Shown here: positions 34,978-42,915 of the stretch, piece after piece
Layout of the letters: each line of letters starts with the position of its first letter
Position numbering within the stretch: position 1 is the first letter of the stretch
Source: Candidatus Phosphoribacter baldrii
Lineage (GTDB): Bacteria; Actinomycetota; Actinomycetes; Actinomycetales; Dermatophilaceae
Reading direction: 5' to 3'
Assembly (NCBI GenBank): GCA_016704565.1
Contig: JADIZV010000004.1
Coordinates: 868,001 to 932,000, forward strand
DNA length: 64,000 nucleotides
Made by a program: the position numbers and the translations under genes
Notes under the pieces: generated by a model
The model's database searches: none
Seen by the model: the letters and a program-made list of their open reading frames with translations, nothing else
Told to the model about the DNA's origin: nothing

Positions 34978-35733
34978 TCAGTCGCCGAGGAACCGTTCGA
35001 TGACCGTCGCGAGTTGCACCGGGGTCTCGAACATCGGGTAGTGGCCGGCGTTGGCCATCACGTGGATCTGGCAGTTGGGGAAGTGCGGCTCCCAGGTCTG
35101 GCGGACCGTGGCCTCGCCGAGCGCCGGGTCGTGCTCGCCTGCGACGACGAGCATCGGCGTCTCGCTGCCGGCGATCTCGGCGAGGAAGTCGGGTGCAGCC
35201 CAGGCCTCCAAAGCGCCGGCGAAGCCCTCGACCGTCGAGTGGCTCAGCGAGTGATCGACGACGCCCTGGACCCAGGTGGCCGTGTTGCGGTTGCCGGTGG
35301 TGAAGTCGATGATCCCGAACCGCTTGCCCGGGTCGTCGACGGCGCCCCAGAACAGGTCCCGCCCGGCCTCGTCGAACGGCGTCGGGGACGCGCCCACCGG
35401 AGTGAGGCCGACGAGCTTGCGCACCCGCCCCGGAGCCTTGGCCAGGATACGCAGCACCCCGGCGCCGCCCATCGAGTGCCCGATCAGCGAAAAGGTTTGC
35501 ACGTCAAGGGAATCCGCGAGGGCCAGGACATCGTCGGCGACCTCGTCGAGGCTGTAGTAGCCACGCTGGTCCATCCGGGCGCCATAGCCACGGTTGTCGG
35601 TGAAGTAGTAAGTGAACTGGGCGCCGTCCAGATAGGTGGGGAACAACCCCCACCCATCCGCCGAGCCGAACCAGCCGTGCAGGACGAAGACATGGTGGTC
35701 GCCGGAACCGACCGTCAGGTGCGGGATGGTCAT
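34978..35733 (-). CDS. Alpha/beta hydrolase
   Basis: 251 residues, cytoplasmic. Oxyanion loop in FVLHGWFGSADGW, nucleophile in SLIGHSMGGAGVLRI, acid near VVAGEHDPALGEATV and the catalytic histidine in NAGHYPMFETPVQL, the complete triad of the hydrolase superfamily. Size and cap region fit small esterases or haloperoxidase-like enzymes. It is upstream of the P450 gene on the same strand with a 37-base gap, so the two may act on one substrate. Confidence 0.88.
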   Translation of the reverse strand: MTIPHLTVGSGDHHVFVLHGWFGSADGWGLFPTYLDGAQFTYYFTDNRGYGARMDQRGYYSLDEVADDVLALADSLDVQTFSLIGHSMGGAGVLRILAKAPGRVRKLVGLTPVGASPTPFDEAGRDLFWGAVDDPGKRFGIIDFTTGNRNTATWVQGVVDHSLSHSTVEGFAGALEAWAAPDFLAEIAGSETPMLVVAGEHDPALGEATVRQTWEPHFPNCQIHVMANAGHYPMFETPVQLATVIERFLGD

Positions 35734-35775
35734 GCACCGAGGCTAGTCCGGCGCCCGCCTCAGGGGGAGTCTTCA

Positions 35776-35842
35776 CCCGCCGAGATTGACGTTGCGTGCA
35801 GGACACGCCGGGCCAAGGCGCCCCAACGTCAATCTCGGCGGG
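35776..35842 (-). terminator. 18-base perfect inverted repeat after copA
   Basis: CCCGCCGAGATTGACGTT (35776-35793) and AACGTCAATCTCGGCGGG (35825-35842) match over all 18 bases around a 31-base loop. It sits 4 bases after the copA stop and 42 bases before the hydrolase start. It can act as a terminator, but the length and non-GC core are unusual for one; it could be a small mobile palindrome. Confidence 0.6.
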
Positions 35843-35846
35843 CGGT

Positions 35847-38177
35847 TCAGGAGTGGCTCGGCCGGAACCGGCGCAACCGCAGGCTGTTGGTGACGACGAA
35901 TACCGATGAGAACGCCATCGCCGCCCCGGCGATCATCGGCGTAAGCCGGCCCGAGGCCGCCAGCGGGATCGCGGCCACGTTGTAGGCGAACGCCCAGAAC
36001 AGGTTCCCCTGGATCGTCCGCAACGTCGCGCGAGCCAGCCGCACCGCGTCGACCGCACTCACGAGATCGCCGCGAACCAGAGTGAGGTCGGAGGCCTCGA
36101 TGGCCACATCGCTTCCGGTGCCGATCGCGATGCCGAGGTCGGCCTGGGCGAGCGCCGCCGCATCGTTCACCCCGTCGCCCACCATCGCGACCACGCGCCC
36201 CTGGGCCTGCAACGCGGCAACGACCGCCACCTTGTCGGCGGGTAGCACCTCCGCCCGCACGTCCTCCTGCGCGATTCCGGTATGCCGTGCCACCGCACCA
36301 GCCGCTCGCGCGTTGTCCCCGGTGAGCAGCACCGGCCGCAGACCCAGCGTCCGGAACAGCTCGACGGCCCGAGCCGACGACGGCTTGACGGTGTCGGCGA
36401 CGACGACCAGGCCCTGAACCGCCCCGTCCCAGCCGACCCACACCGGTGTCTGTCCGTCGGCCATCGCGGTGTCCGCGACGCCGGCCAGGTCTCCCCGCGG
36501 CCCTTCGCCCGGAAGCGCTTCGCCCTGAAGTTCTTGGCCCCGAGCTTCTTCGCTCCGAAGTTCCTCGCTCTGCGCGAACCCGTCCGCGACGAAGCTCAAC
36601 CGCCCGACCCGGACCTCCACCCCATCGACAAGGCCCTGTACGCCGAGCCCGCCGGAACTGCGAAAATCGCTGAGCCCCAGACTTCCTGGCGCGCCGCCCG
36701 ACGCGGAAGCGGCACCGGTGATGGCCCGGGCGATGGGGTGTTCCGAGCCCGACTCGACGACGCCGGCCAGCGCCAACACCCGCTCACCCGACTGGCCGGG
36801 GGCGGCATACACCCCGGCGACCGACATCCGCCCGGTGGTGACGGTCCCCGTCTTGTCCAGGACGACGGTGTCCACCCGACGCGTCGATTCGAGCACCTCG
36901 GGGCCCTTGATGAGGATGCCGAGCTGGGCTCCCCGCCCGGTCCCGACCAGCAGCGCGGTCGGAGTGGCCAGCCCCAACGCGCACGGGCAGGCGATGACCA
37001 GCACCGCCACGGCCGCCGTGAACGCCGACTCGAGGTCATGCCCGGTGACCAGCCAGCCGACGAGGGTCAGCGCGGACAGCACCAGGACCACGGGGACGAA
37101 CACCGCCGACACCCGGTCCGCCAGCCGCTGCACCGCAGCCTTGCCCGACTGCGCCGACTCGACCAGCCGCGCCATCTGGGCCAGCTGGGTGTCGCCGCCG
37201 ACCCGGGTCGCGCGCACCCGTAGCAGGCCCGACGTGTTGACCGTCGCCCCGGTCACGGCATCCCCGACGCCGACCTCGACCGGCACCGATTCCCCGGTGA
37301 GCAGCGAGGCATCCACCGCCGACGACCCGGCAACCACCACGCCGTCGGTGGCGACCTTCTCCCCCGGTCGGACGACGAACTCGTCGCCAACCATCAGCTC
37401 GTTCAACGGGATTCGCACCTCGACGGCCCCGCGCAACACCGCCACGTCCTTGGCGCCCAGGTGCAGCAGGGCCCGCAGAGCCGCCCCGGAACGCCGTTTG
37501 GCCCTGGCCTCGGCATACCTGCCGGCCAGCAGGAAGGTGGTGATCGCCGCCGCCGTCTCGAAGTAGAAGTGCCCGTGCTCCCCCATCGTCGCCAGCATCC
37601 ACAGCGACCATCCGAACGCCGCCAGCACGCCGCCGGAGACCAGCGTGTCCATCGTCGTCGCGGCGTGCCGCAGGTTGACCCACATGGCCCGATGGAACGG
37701 CCAGGCGCACCACACAACCACGGGCAGCGTCAGCACGAGCACGACCCACGCCCACCCGCGGAACTGCCAGGCCGGGACCATCGAGAGGGCGACCGCGGGC
37801 ACGCTCAGTCCCAGCGCGACGACGAGCCGTCGGCGCAGGTATGCCGTGTGCTCCAGGTCCGCGTCCGGCTCACCGTTCGCGCTGGCTTGGGCCGCGGAGC
37901 CGGGAATCGTGACCGGCGCCGGGGCTGCCGAGTAGCCGGCCGACTCGACCGCGGCCACCAGATCGCCGAGCGCCACCCCGGCCGGGTGCACGACGAAGGC
38001 CTTGCCGGTCGCGTAGTTGACCGCGGCAGTCACGCCGTCGAGCTTGCCGAGCTTCTTCTCGACCCGGGCCGAGCAGGAGGCACAGGTCATCCCGCCGACG
38101 AGCAGCTGGGTCTGGTGCGGCTCGGCGGGCGGTGCCGTGGCGACCTCGGGCCCAGCGGTCATCCCGTCGGCCGTCAT
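35847..38177 (-). CDS. copA: Copper-exporting P1B-type ATPase
   Basis: 776 residues. An N-terminal metal-binding domain with GMTCASC is followed by eight spans, the actuator domain (SLLTGESVPVEVG), the ion motif VIACPCALGLATPTA, the phosphorylation site VVLDKTGTVTTGRM, SEHPIARAI (nucleotide domain) and MVGDGVNDAAALAQADLG. It pumps Cu(I) out of the cytoplasm. A charged, Glu/Gly-rich insert of about 40 residues (ELRSEEARGQELQGE) interrupts the nucleotide domain. Directly downstream of copZ with a 4-base gap. Confidence 0.95.
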   Translation of the reverse strand: MTADGMTAGPEVATAPPAEPHQTQLLVGGMTCASCSARVEKKLGKLDGVTAAVNYATGKAFVVHPAGVALGDLVAAVESAGYSAAPAPVTIPGSAAQASANGEPDADLEHTAYLRRRLVVALGLSVPAVALSMVPAWQFRGWAWVVLVLTLPVVVWCAWPFHRAMWVNLRHAATTMDTLVSGGVLAAFGWSLWMLATMGEHGHFYFETAAAITTFLLAGRYAEARAKRRSGAALRALLHLGAKDVAVLRGAVEVRIPLNELMVGDEFVVRPGEKVATDGVVVAGSSAVDASLLTGESVPVEVGVGDAVTGATVNTSGLLRVRATRVGGDTQLAQMARLVESAQSGKAAVQRLADRVSAVFVPVVLVLSALTLVGWLVTGHDLESAFTAAVAVLVIACPCALGLATPTALLVGTGRGAQLGILIKGPEVLESTRRVDTVVLDKTGTVTTGRMSVAGVYAAPGQSGERVLALAGVVESGSEHPIARAITGAASASGGAPGSLGLSDFRSSGGLGVQGLVDGVEVRVGRLSFVADGFAQSEELRSEEARGQELQGEALPGEGPRGDLAGVADTAMADGQTPVWVGWDGAVQGLVVVADTVKPSSARAVELFRTLGLRPVLLTGDNARAAGAVARHTGIAQEDVRAEVLPADKVAVVAALQAQGRVVAMVGDGVNDAAALAQADLGIAIGTGSDVAIEASDLTLVRGDLVSAVDAVRLARATLRTIQGNLFWAFAYNVAAIPLAASGRLTPMIAGAAMAFSSVFVVTNSLRLRRFRPSHS

Positions 38178-38181
38178 CCCG

Positions 38182-38403
38182 TCAGCGGCCGACCAACGTG
38201 TAGTTGCCGGCCTCGTTCAGCGCCGCGGTGATCTGCGCGTCGGTCAGCTCGTGGTCGGCCTCGACATGGACGGTCGACGTGCCACCGGCGACGAGGTCGA
38301 CGCGCACGTCGCTGACACCGGCGACGGCGGTGAGCTCGGTGCTCACGTGACCGGCGCAGTGACCACAGGTCAGACCGTCGACCTGGAAGCTCTGGGTGGC
38401 CAT
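38182..38403 (-). CDS. copZ: Copper chaperone (heavy-metal-associated domain)
   Basis: 73 residues, a single HMA domain with the metal site GLTCGHCAGHV and a ferredoxin-like fold. CopZ takes Cu(I) in the cytoplasm and delivers it to CopA, whose gene follows at once. The gene lies 39 bases downstream of a CsoR-like operator, so it is probably the first gene of a copper-induced copZ-copA operon. Confidence 0.94.
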   Translation of the reverse strand: MATQSFQVDGLTCGHCAGHVSTELTAVAGVSDVRVDLVAGGTSTVHVEADHELTDAQITAALNEAGNYTLVGR

Positions 38404-38441
38404 TCGGATCTCCTTGGGAGGGCGAAGCGGAACCCCCTCAG

Positions 38442-38460
38442 CATACCCCCCATGGGTATG
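38442..38460 (-). promoter_or_regulatory. CsoR-type copper operator upstream of copZ
   Basis: CATACCC-CCCAT-GGGTATG is a 7-base inverted repeat around 5 bases. CsoR operators in actinobacteria are GC-centred palindromes of the form TACCC...GGGTA, so this fits well and is placed in the copZ promoter region. It overlaps one copy of the dispersed GTATGCCG octamer. No csoR gene lies in the window. Confidence 0.6.
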
Positions 38461-38505
38461 CCGGGGGGGTCGCCGCGGGCGGTCCGCACCGGGCGGCGTC
38501 CGCCG

Positions 38506-39162
38506 TCAGTGGTTCATCCCCGGCATGGTCCCGCCTCCGGGCATGACGTGACTCGCACCCCACCCGAGGACGGCCGGATCGAGCATCCCGAAGATCATCG
38601 CGACGTGGGCCAGGACGAGGAACGCACCGACGAACATGGCGTGCCACTTGCGGGCATCGCGAGCGTCCCGGCCGACCAGCCCGACCTCCACCAGGGCGAT
38701 CCCGATGAGCGGCAGTCCGGCCAGCAGATAGGAGATGACCGCGATGACATCGGCCGGCCCACGCCAGCCGCCACCGGAGCTCAACGGCACGACGGCGTTC
38801 TTCACCAGGTGCACGAGCACGAGCACCATGAGCGGCCCGGCCAGCAGGCCGGCCCACCGGCTCAACGAGTGCACCCAAGCCGGCGGGTCGGCGCGGAAGA
38901 GCAGCACGAGCTCGGTGATGGCCAGGGTCTCGGCAAGGATCACCGGGATCGCCATGAACAGAATGAGGTTCCACGGCTGGTTCACCGCCAGCAACCCCAT
39001 GTAGTGGGTCATCGACATGCCGTCCATGGCGCCGGTGCCGACGGTTCGGTCGGGCAGCACCCAACCGACGACGGCTGCGGCCGCGGCCAGCACGCCGATC
39101 GGCAGGATCAGCGGGGAACGGGTGCGGGTTGCGGTGCTGCGGGAGGTGTCCAATGTGGTCAT
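38506..39162 (-). CDS. Met/His-rich integral membrane protein (DUF6803-like)
   Basis: 218 residues from ATG 39162, with about six spans (LILPIGVLAAAAAVVGWVL, LILFMAIPVILAETLAI, VLVLVHLVKNAVV, VIAVISYLLAGLPLIGIALV, FVGAFLVLAHVAMIFGML). The loop MDGMSMTHYMG and the tail HVMPGGGTMPGMNH are rich in Met and His, typical copper ligands, which fits the location between copZ and the copper two-component system. Probable role in copper handling at the membrane; mechanism unknown. Confidence 0.75.
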   Translation of the reverse strand: MTTLDTSRSTATRTRSPLILPIGVLAAAAAVVGWVLPDRTVGTGAMDGMSMTHYMGLLAVNQPWNLILFMAIPVILAETLAITELVLLFRADPPAWVHSLSRWAGLLAGPLMVLVLVHLVKNAVVPLSSGGGWRGPADVIAVISYLLAGLPLIGIALVEVGLVGRDARDARKWHAMFVGAFLVLAHVAMIFGMLDPAVLGWGASHVMPGGGTMPGMNH

Positions 39163-39284
39163 GTCAACCACCGTCTCCCACTCAGGTCAAGGCGCCCGTG
39201 AGGTCTGACGAAGATTCGGTCAAGGTTGGCGCGGGAGGTGAGCGGACGGCATACCGAGTCGGTCGGTCAGGTGACACTGGGGGT

Positions 39285-40010
39285 ATGCCGCCGCACCCAC
39301 CCGCCGCGCGCGTCCTCGTCGTCGAGGACGAGGCGCCGTTGGCCGACCTCGTGCGCACCTACCTCGAGCACGCGGGCTTGTCCGTGCGGGTGAGCACGAC
39401 CGGACCGGACGGGCTCGCCGCGGCGCGGGAGTGGGCTCCCGACGTCATCGTCCTGGACCTCGGGCTTCCGGGGTTGGACGGCATCGAGGTATGCCGCGCG
39501 GTGCGCACCTTCTCGGACTGTTACGTCGTCATGCTCACCGCGCGCAGTGACGAGGTCGACACCCTCGTCGGGCTGTCGGTCGGGGCGGACGACTACGTCA
39601 CCAAACCGTTCCGCCCGCGGGAGCTGGTCGCCCGGGTCCAGACCCTGTTGCGCCGGCCCCGCCAGGGCGAGCGCGAGGCGACGTCCGCCGATGACCCGCC
39701 GGTCAGGGTGTTCGGCGACCTGAGGATCGACATCGCCGGCCGTGAGGTGCAGCTCGATGGATCATCGGTCGAGCTGACCCGCACCGAGTTCGACCTGCTG
39801 GCGACCCTGTCGTCCCGGCCGGGCTTGGCCTGGTCCCGGCGACGGCTCATCGACGAGGTGTGGGACGCCTCCTGGGTCGGCGACGAGCACCTCGTCGATG
39901 TCCACATCGCGCACCTGCGGCGCAAGCTGCGCGACGACCCGGCCAGTCCGCGGTTCGTCACCACGGTGCGCGGCGTGGGTTACCGAATGGGGAAGGGGCA
40001 GCCGCGATGA
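39285..40010 (+). CDS. OmpR-family response regulator
   Basis: 241 residues from ATG 39285. Receiver domain: VVEDEAPLADL (acidic pocket), phosphorylated Asp in VIVLDLGLPGLDGIEV, MLTARSDE and the lysine in DYVTKPFRPREL. DNA-binding winged helix at the C-terminus: VELTRTEFDLLATL and VDVHIAHLRRKLRDD. The histidine kinase gene overlaps it by 4 bases. Given the multicopper oxidase behind and the copper genes divergent, it probably regulates copper resistance. Confidence 0.95.
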   Translation: MPPHPPAARVLVVEDEAPLADLVRTYLEHAGLSVRVSTTGPDGLAAAREWAPDVIVLDLGLPGLDGIEVCRAVRTFSDCYVVMLTARSDEVDTLVGLSVGADDYVTKPFRPRELVARVQTLLRRPRQGEREATSADDPPVRVFGDLRIDIAGREVQLDGSSVELTRTEFDLLATLSSRPGLAWSRRRLIDEVWDASWVGDEHLVDVHIAHLRRKLRDDPASPRFVTTVRGVGYRMGKGQPR

Positions 40011-41290
40011 GCGGGACCGCAACCATGCTCGCGCGGCGCGGTTTCGCCGCCCGGCTGCTCGGCGCCCAGGGGGTCGTCCTGGCGGTGACGGTCGTCACCG
40101 CCGCCACCGTTGCGTCCGTCGTGGGTCCGCCCATCTTCCACGACCATCTCGCCCAGGCCGGCCACGCCCTGGACGCCGAGGGGATCGGACACGTCGAGCA
40201 GGCGTATGCCGATGCCAGCTACCTCTCGCTGGGCATCGCCCTGGCCGTGGCGCTGGTCTGCGCGACCCTGGCGTCGTGGTGGCTCGCCGCCAAGGTGCGA
40301 GCCCCCCTGGCCGAGCTCACCGGCGCGGCCACCCGCATGGCCCGCGGCGAGTACGGCGCACGGGTCCAACCGTCGGGGACCGCCTTCGAGTTGGACGCTC
40401 TTGCGACGTCGTTCAACGACATGGCGCAGCGGCTCGAACACGTCGAGGACACTCGCAGGCGGCTGCTGTCGGACCTGGCCCACGAACTGCGCACTCCGAT
40501 CGCCACGCTCTCGGGCTACCTCGACGGCCTCGACGACGGGGTGGTCCCCTGGACGGCGCAGACCCGGCAGGTCCTGCACGATCAGGTCCGCCGACTCAGC
40601 CGGCTGGCGACCGACCTCGACGACGTGTCTCGCGCCGAGGAGGGCCGGATCACGCTGCAGCGCAAGCACATCCCCGTCGGCATGCTGATCGCGTCCACCG
40701 CCGCCACGGTCCGCGACAGGTTCGCCGACAAAGGGGTGCAGCTGGTGGCCCCCGGCCTTGAGGACGCGCACGGCACCGAGGGGGCCGCAGTCACCGAGGG
40801 GGCCGCAGGTGCCGCAGGTGCAGAGGGCACCGAGAGCACAGGGGGCGCTGAAGGCGCCGAGGGCACGGCATACGCCACGGTCGTGGAGGTCGACCCGGAG
40901 CGGCTCGGGCAGGTGCTGACCAACCTTCTGGGCAACTCGCTGAGGCACACGCCTACCGGCGGAAGCGTGCGCTGCGCAGCAGCACTCACGAGGGGCTCGG
41001 TCCTGCTCACCGTCACCGACACCGGCGAAGGCATCGACGCCCAGCACCTTCCGCACGTCTTCGAGCGGTTCTACCGCGCTGACCCGGCCCGCCATCGGAC
41101 CGAGGGCAACGGCGCTGGCTCTGGCGCCGGCGACGGGGCCGGCATCGGGCTGACGATAAGCGCGGCGATCGTGCAGGCCCATGGGGGACGGATCCGGGCG
41201 GCCAGCGAGGGCCCGGGCCGGGGCGCGACATTCACCATCGAACTGCCGGTGGCCACGACCGCGACGCCCGTCAAGGAGCACCATGTCTGA
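40007..41290 (+). CDS. Sensor histidine kinase
   Basis: 427 residues from ATG 40007. Two spans (near residues 20-42 and 75-95) enclose a short extracellular loop containing FHDHLAQAGHALDAEGIGH, rich in His as expected of a metal sensor. Then HAMP (APLAELTGAATRMARGEYGA), the phospho-accepting His in SDLAHELRTPIATL, and the ATPase boxes LTNLLGNSLRHTP, VTDTGEGID, FERFYRAD and GAGIGLTISAAIV. An Ala/Gly/Glu repeat of about 35 residues (AAGAAGAEGTESTGGAEGAE) is inserted between the two catalytic domains. Overlaps the multicopper oxidase by 8 bases. Confidence 0.94.
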   Translation: MSGTATMLARRGFAARLLGAQGVVLAVTVVTAATVASVVGPPIFHDHLAQAGHALDAEGIGHVEQAYADASYLSLGIALAVALVCATLASWWLAAKVRAPLAELTGAATRMARGEYGARVQPSGTAFELDALATSFNDMAQRLEHVEDTRRRLLSDLAHELRTPIATLSGYLDGLDDGVVPWTAQTRQVLHDQVRRLSRLATDLDDVSRAEEGRITLQRKHIPVGMLIASTAATVRDRFADKGVQLVAPGLEDAHGTEGAAVTEGAAGAAGAEGTESTGGAEGAEGTAYATVVEVDPERLGQVLTNLLGNSLRHTPTGGSVRCAAALTRGSVLLTVTDTGEGIDAQHLPHVFERFYRADPARHRTEGNGAGSGAGDGAGIGLTISAAIVQAHGGRIRAASEGPGRGATFTIELPVATTATPVKEHHV

Positions 41291-42854
41291 GCCCACCCGC
41301 ATCGGCGACCCCCAGCCGTTGACCCTGCCCTCGATCCGGCCGTCGGTCACCCGTCGGAGCGTGCTCGGCGGGGCCCTCGGCGGCCTCTTGGGCACCGGCC
41401 TGCTGTCCGGCTGCACCACCACCCCGCATCGCGATGGGCATGGGCTCGGGCCGACCTTCGGGCCACCGACACCGACCAGCCCGGCTCCTGGCCAGCGCGT
41501 CGTCGAGCGGACCCTGACGCCTCAGGTCGCCACCGTCGACCTCGGCGGGCCGACCGTGTCCACCTGGGTCTTCGGCGACACCGTGCCCGGTCCACTGATC
41601 CGTGCCACGGCCGGTGACTTCCTCCGGATCCGGGTCGACAACCAGCTGCCCGCACCGACGACGGTGCACTGGCACGGCATCCGCCTGCGCAACCCGGCCG
41701 ACGGCGTGCCCGGACTCACCCAGGATCCCATCGGACAGAACGCCTCGTACACCTACGAGTTCACCGTCCCGGACCCAGGCACCTACTGGTTCCACCCCCA
41801 TGTCGGGGTGCAGCTGGACCGGGGCCTGTACGGCGCGCTCGTGGTCGACGACCCGCGCGAGCCCGGCGGCTATGACGCGGAGTGGGTCGTCGTGATCGAC
41901 GACTGGCTCGATGGGCTGGGCCGCACGCCCGACGACGTGCTCGCCGGCCTGATCGCCGGCGGCCACACCATGGGCGGCATGGGCGGCCACTCCATGGGCG
42001 GTCACACCATGGGCGGCCCGGGTGGCATGGGTGGCATGGGGATGGACGAGCAGGGGATGCCGGCCGAGGGCATGGGCGGGGACGTGACCTACCCGCACTT
42101 CCTCATCAACGGTCGGGTCCCGGCGGCGCCGAGCACCTTCACGGCCAAACCCGGTCAGCGGGTGCGCATCCGGGTCCTCAACGCGGCCTCGGACACGATC
42201 TTCGCCCTCGCCCTGGGCGGCCACCGGCTCACCGTCACCCACAGCGACGGGTATGCCGTGGTGCCGCATGAGATCGGCGCGCTGCTCATCGGGATGGGCG
42301 AACGCTACGACCTCGTGGTCACCCTCGGCGACGGCATCTTCCCGTTGGTCGCCAAGCCGTATGGAAAGGCCGGTCAGGCGCTCGCCCTGGTGCGCACCGG
42401 GTCGGGGTCGGCGCCGGGAGCCGATGCCCTCCCCGCCGAGCTCGACGGCCCGGCGATGCGGGCGCGCGAACTGGTGCCCGCCGAGGCGTCCCGCTTGCCC
42501 GCCCGAGAGGCCGACGTCACGCTGCCGTATCACATGGCCGGCGGCATGGGCTCCTACACGTGGACGATCAACGGGGCGGCCTACGGGGAGAACGCCCCGC
42601 TGCTGGTGTCAGCGGGTCAGCGGGCCCGACTGTCGATCACCAACCAGACGATGATGGCGCACCCGGTCCACCTGCACGGTCACACGTTCGCGGTGACCGG
42701 GAGCGGGCTGCGCAAGGACACCCTCGTCGTCCCGCCGATGGGATCGACCGCCATCGAGTTCCAGGCCGACAACCCCGGACGATGGATGTCCCACTGCCAC
42801 AACACCTATCACGCCGAGGCCGGCATGATGATCGAGCTCGCCTACCGGACCTGA
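41283..42854 (+). CDS. Multicopper oxidase
   Basis: 523 residues from ATG 41283. The signal region has RRSVLGGALGGLLGTGL followed by LSGC, compatible with Tat export and lipid anchoring. Copper ligands occur in the four expected motifs: VHWHGIRL, YWFHPHVG, HPVHLHGHTF and SHCHNTYHAEAGMM (type 1 Cys included). A Met/His/Gly-rich loop (HTMGGMGGHSMGGHTMGG) at about residue 230 resembles the Met-rich regions of CueO-like cuprous oxidases. It likely oxidises Cu(I) to the less toxic Cu(II) outside the membrane. Confidence 0.93.
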   Translation: MSEPTRIGDPQPLTLPSIRPSVTRRSVLGGALGGLLGTGLLSGCTTTPHRDGHGLGPTFGPPTPTSPAPGQRVVERTLTPQVATVDLGGPTVSTWVFGDTVPGPLIRATAGDFLRIRVDNQLPAPTTVHWHGIRLRNPADGVPGLTQDPIGQNASYTYEFTVPDPGTYWFHPHVGVQLDRGLYGALVVDDPREPGGYDAEWVVVIDDWLDGLGRTPDDVLAGLIAGGHTMGGMGGHSMGGHTMGGPGGMGGMGMDEQGMPAEGMGGDVTYPHFLINGRVPAAPSTFTAKPGQRVRIRVLNAASDTIFALALGGHRLTVTHSDGYAVVPHEIGALLIGMGERYDLVVTLGDGIFPLVAKPYGKAGQALALVRTGSGSAPGADALPAELDGPAMRARELVPAEASRLPAREADVTLPYHMAGGMGSYTWTINGAAYGENAPLLVSAGQRARLSITNQTMMAHPVHLHGHTFAVTGSGLRKDTLVVPPMGSTAIEFQADNPGRWMSHCHNTYHAEAGMMIELAYRT

Positions 42855-42868
42855 GCGCCGTGCAACGG

Positions 42869-42905
42869 CGTATGCCGCGTGCCCGAGGCGGGCACGCGGC
42901 ATACG
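42869..42905. terminator. Bidirectional terminator with GTATGCCG stem
   Basis: CGTATGCCGCGTGCCC (42869-42884) and GGGCACGCGGCATACG (42890-42905) form a perfect 16-pair stem with a GAGGC loop. It lies between the convergent multicopper oxidase and narK genes, 14 and 10 bases from their stops, so it can end both transcripts. Each arm contains one copy of the dispersed octamer. Confidence 0.85.
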
Positions 42906-42915
42906 ACCGAGCAAG

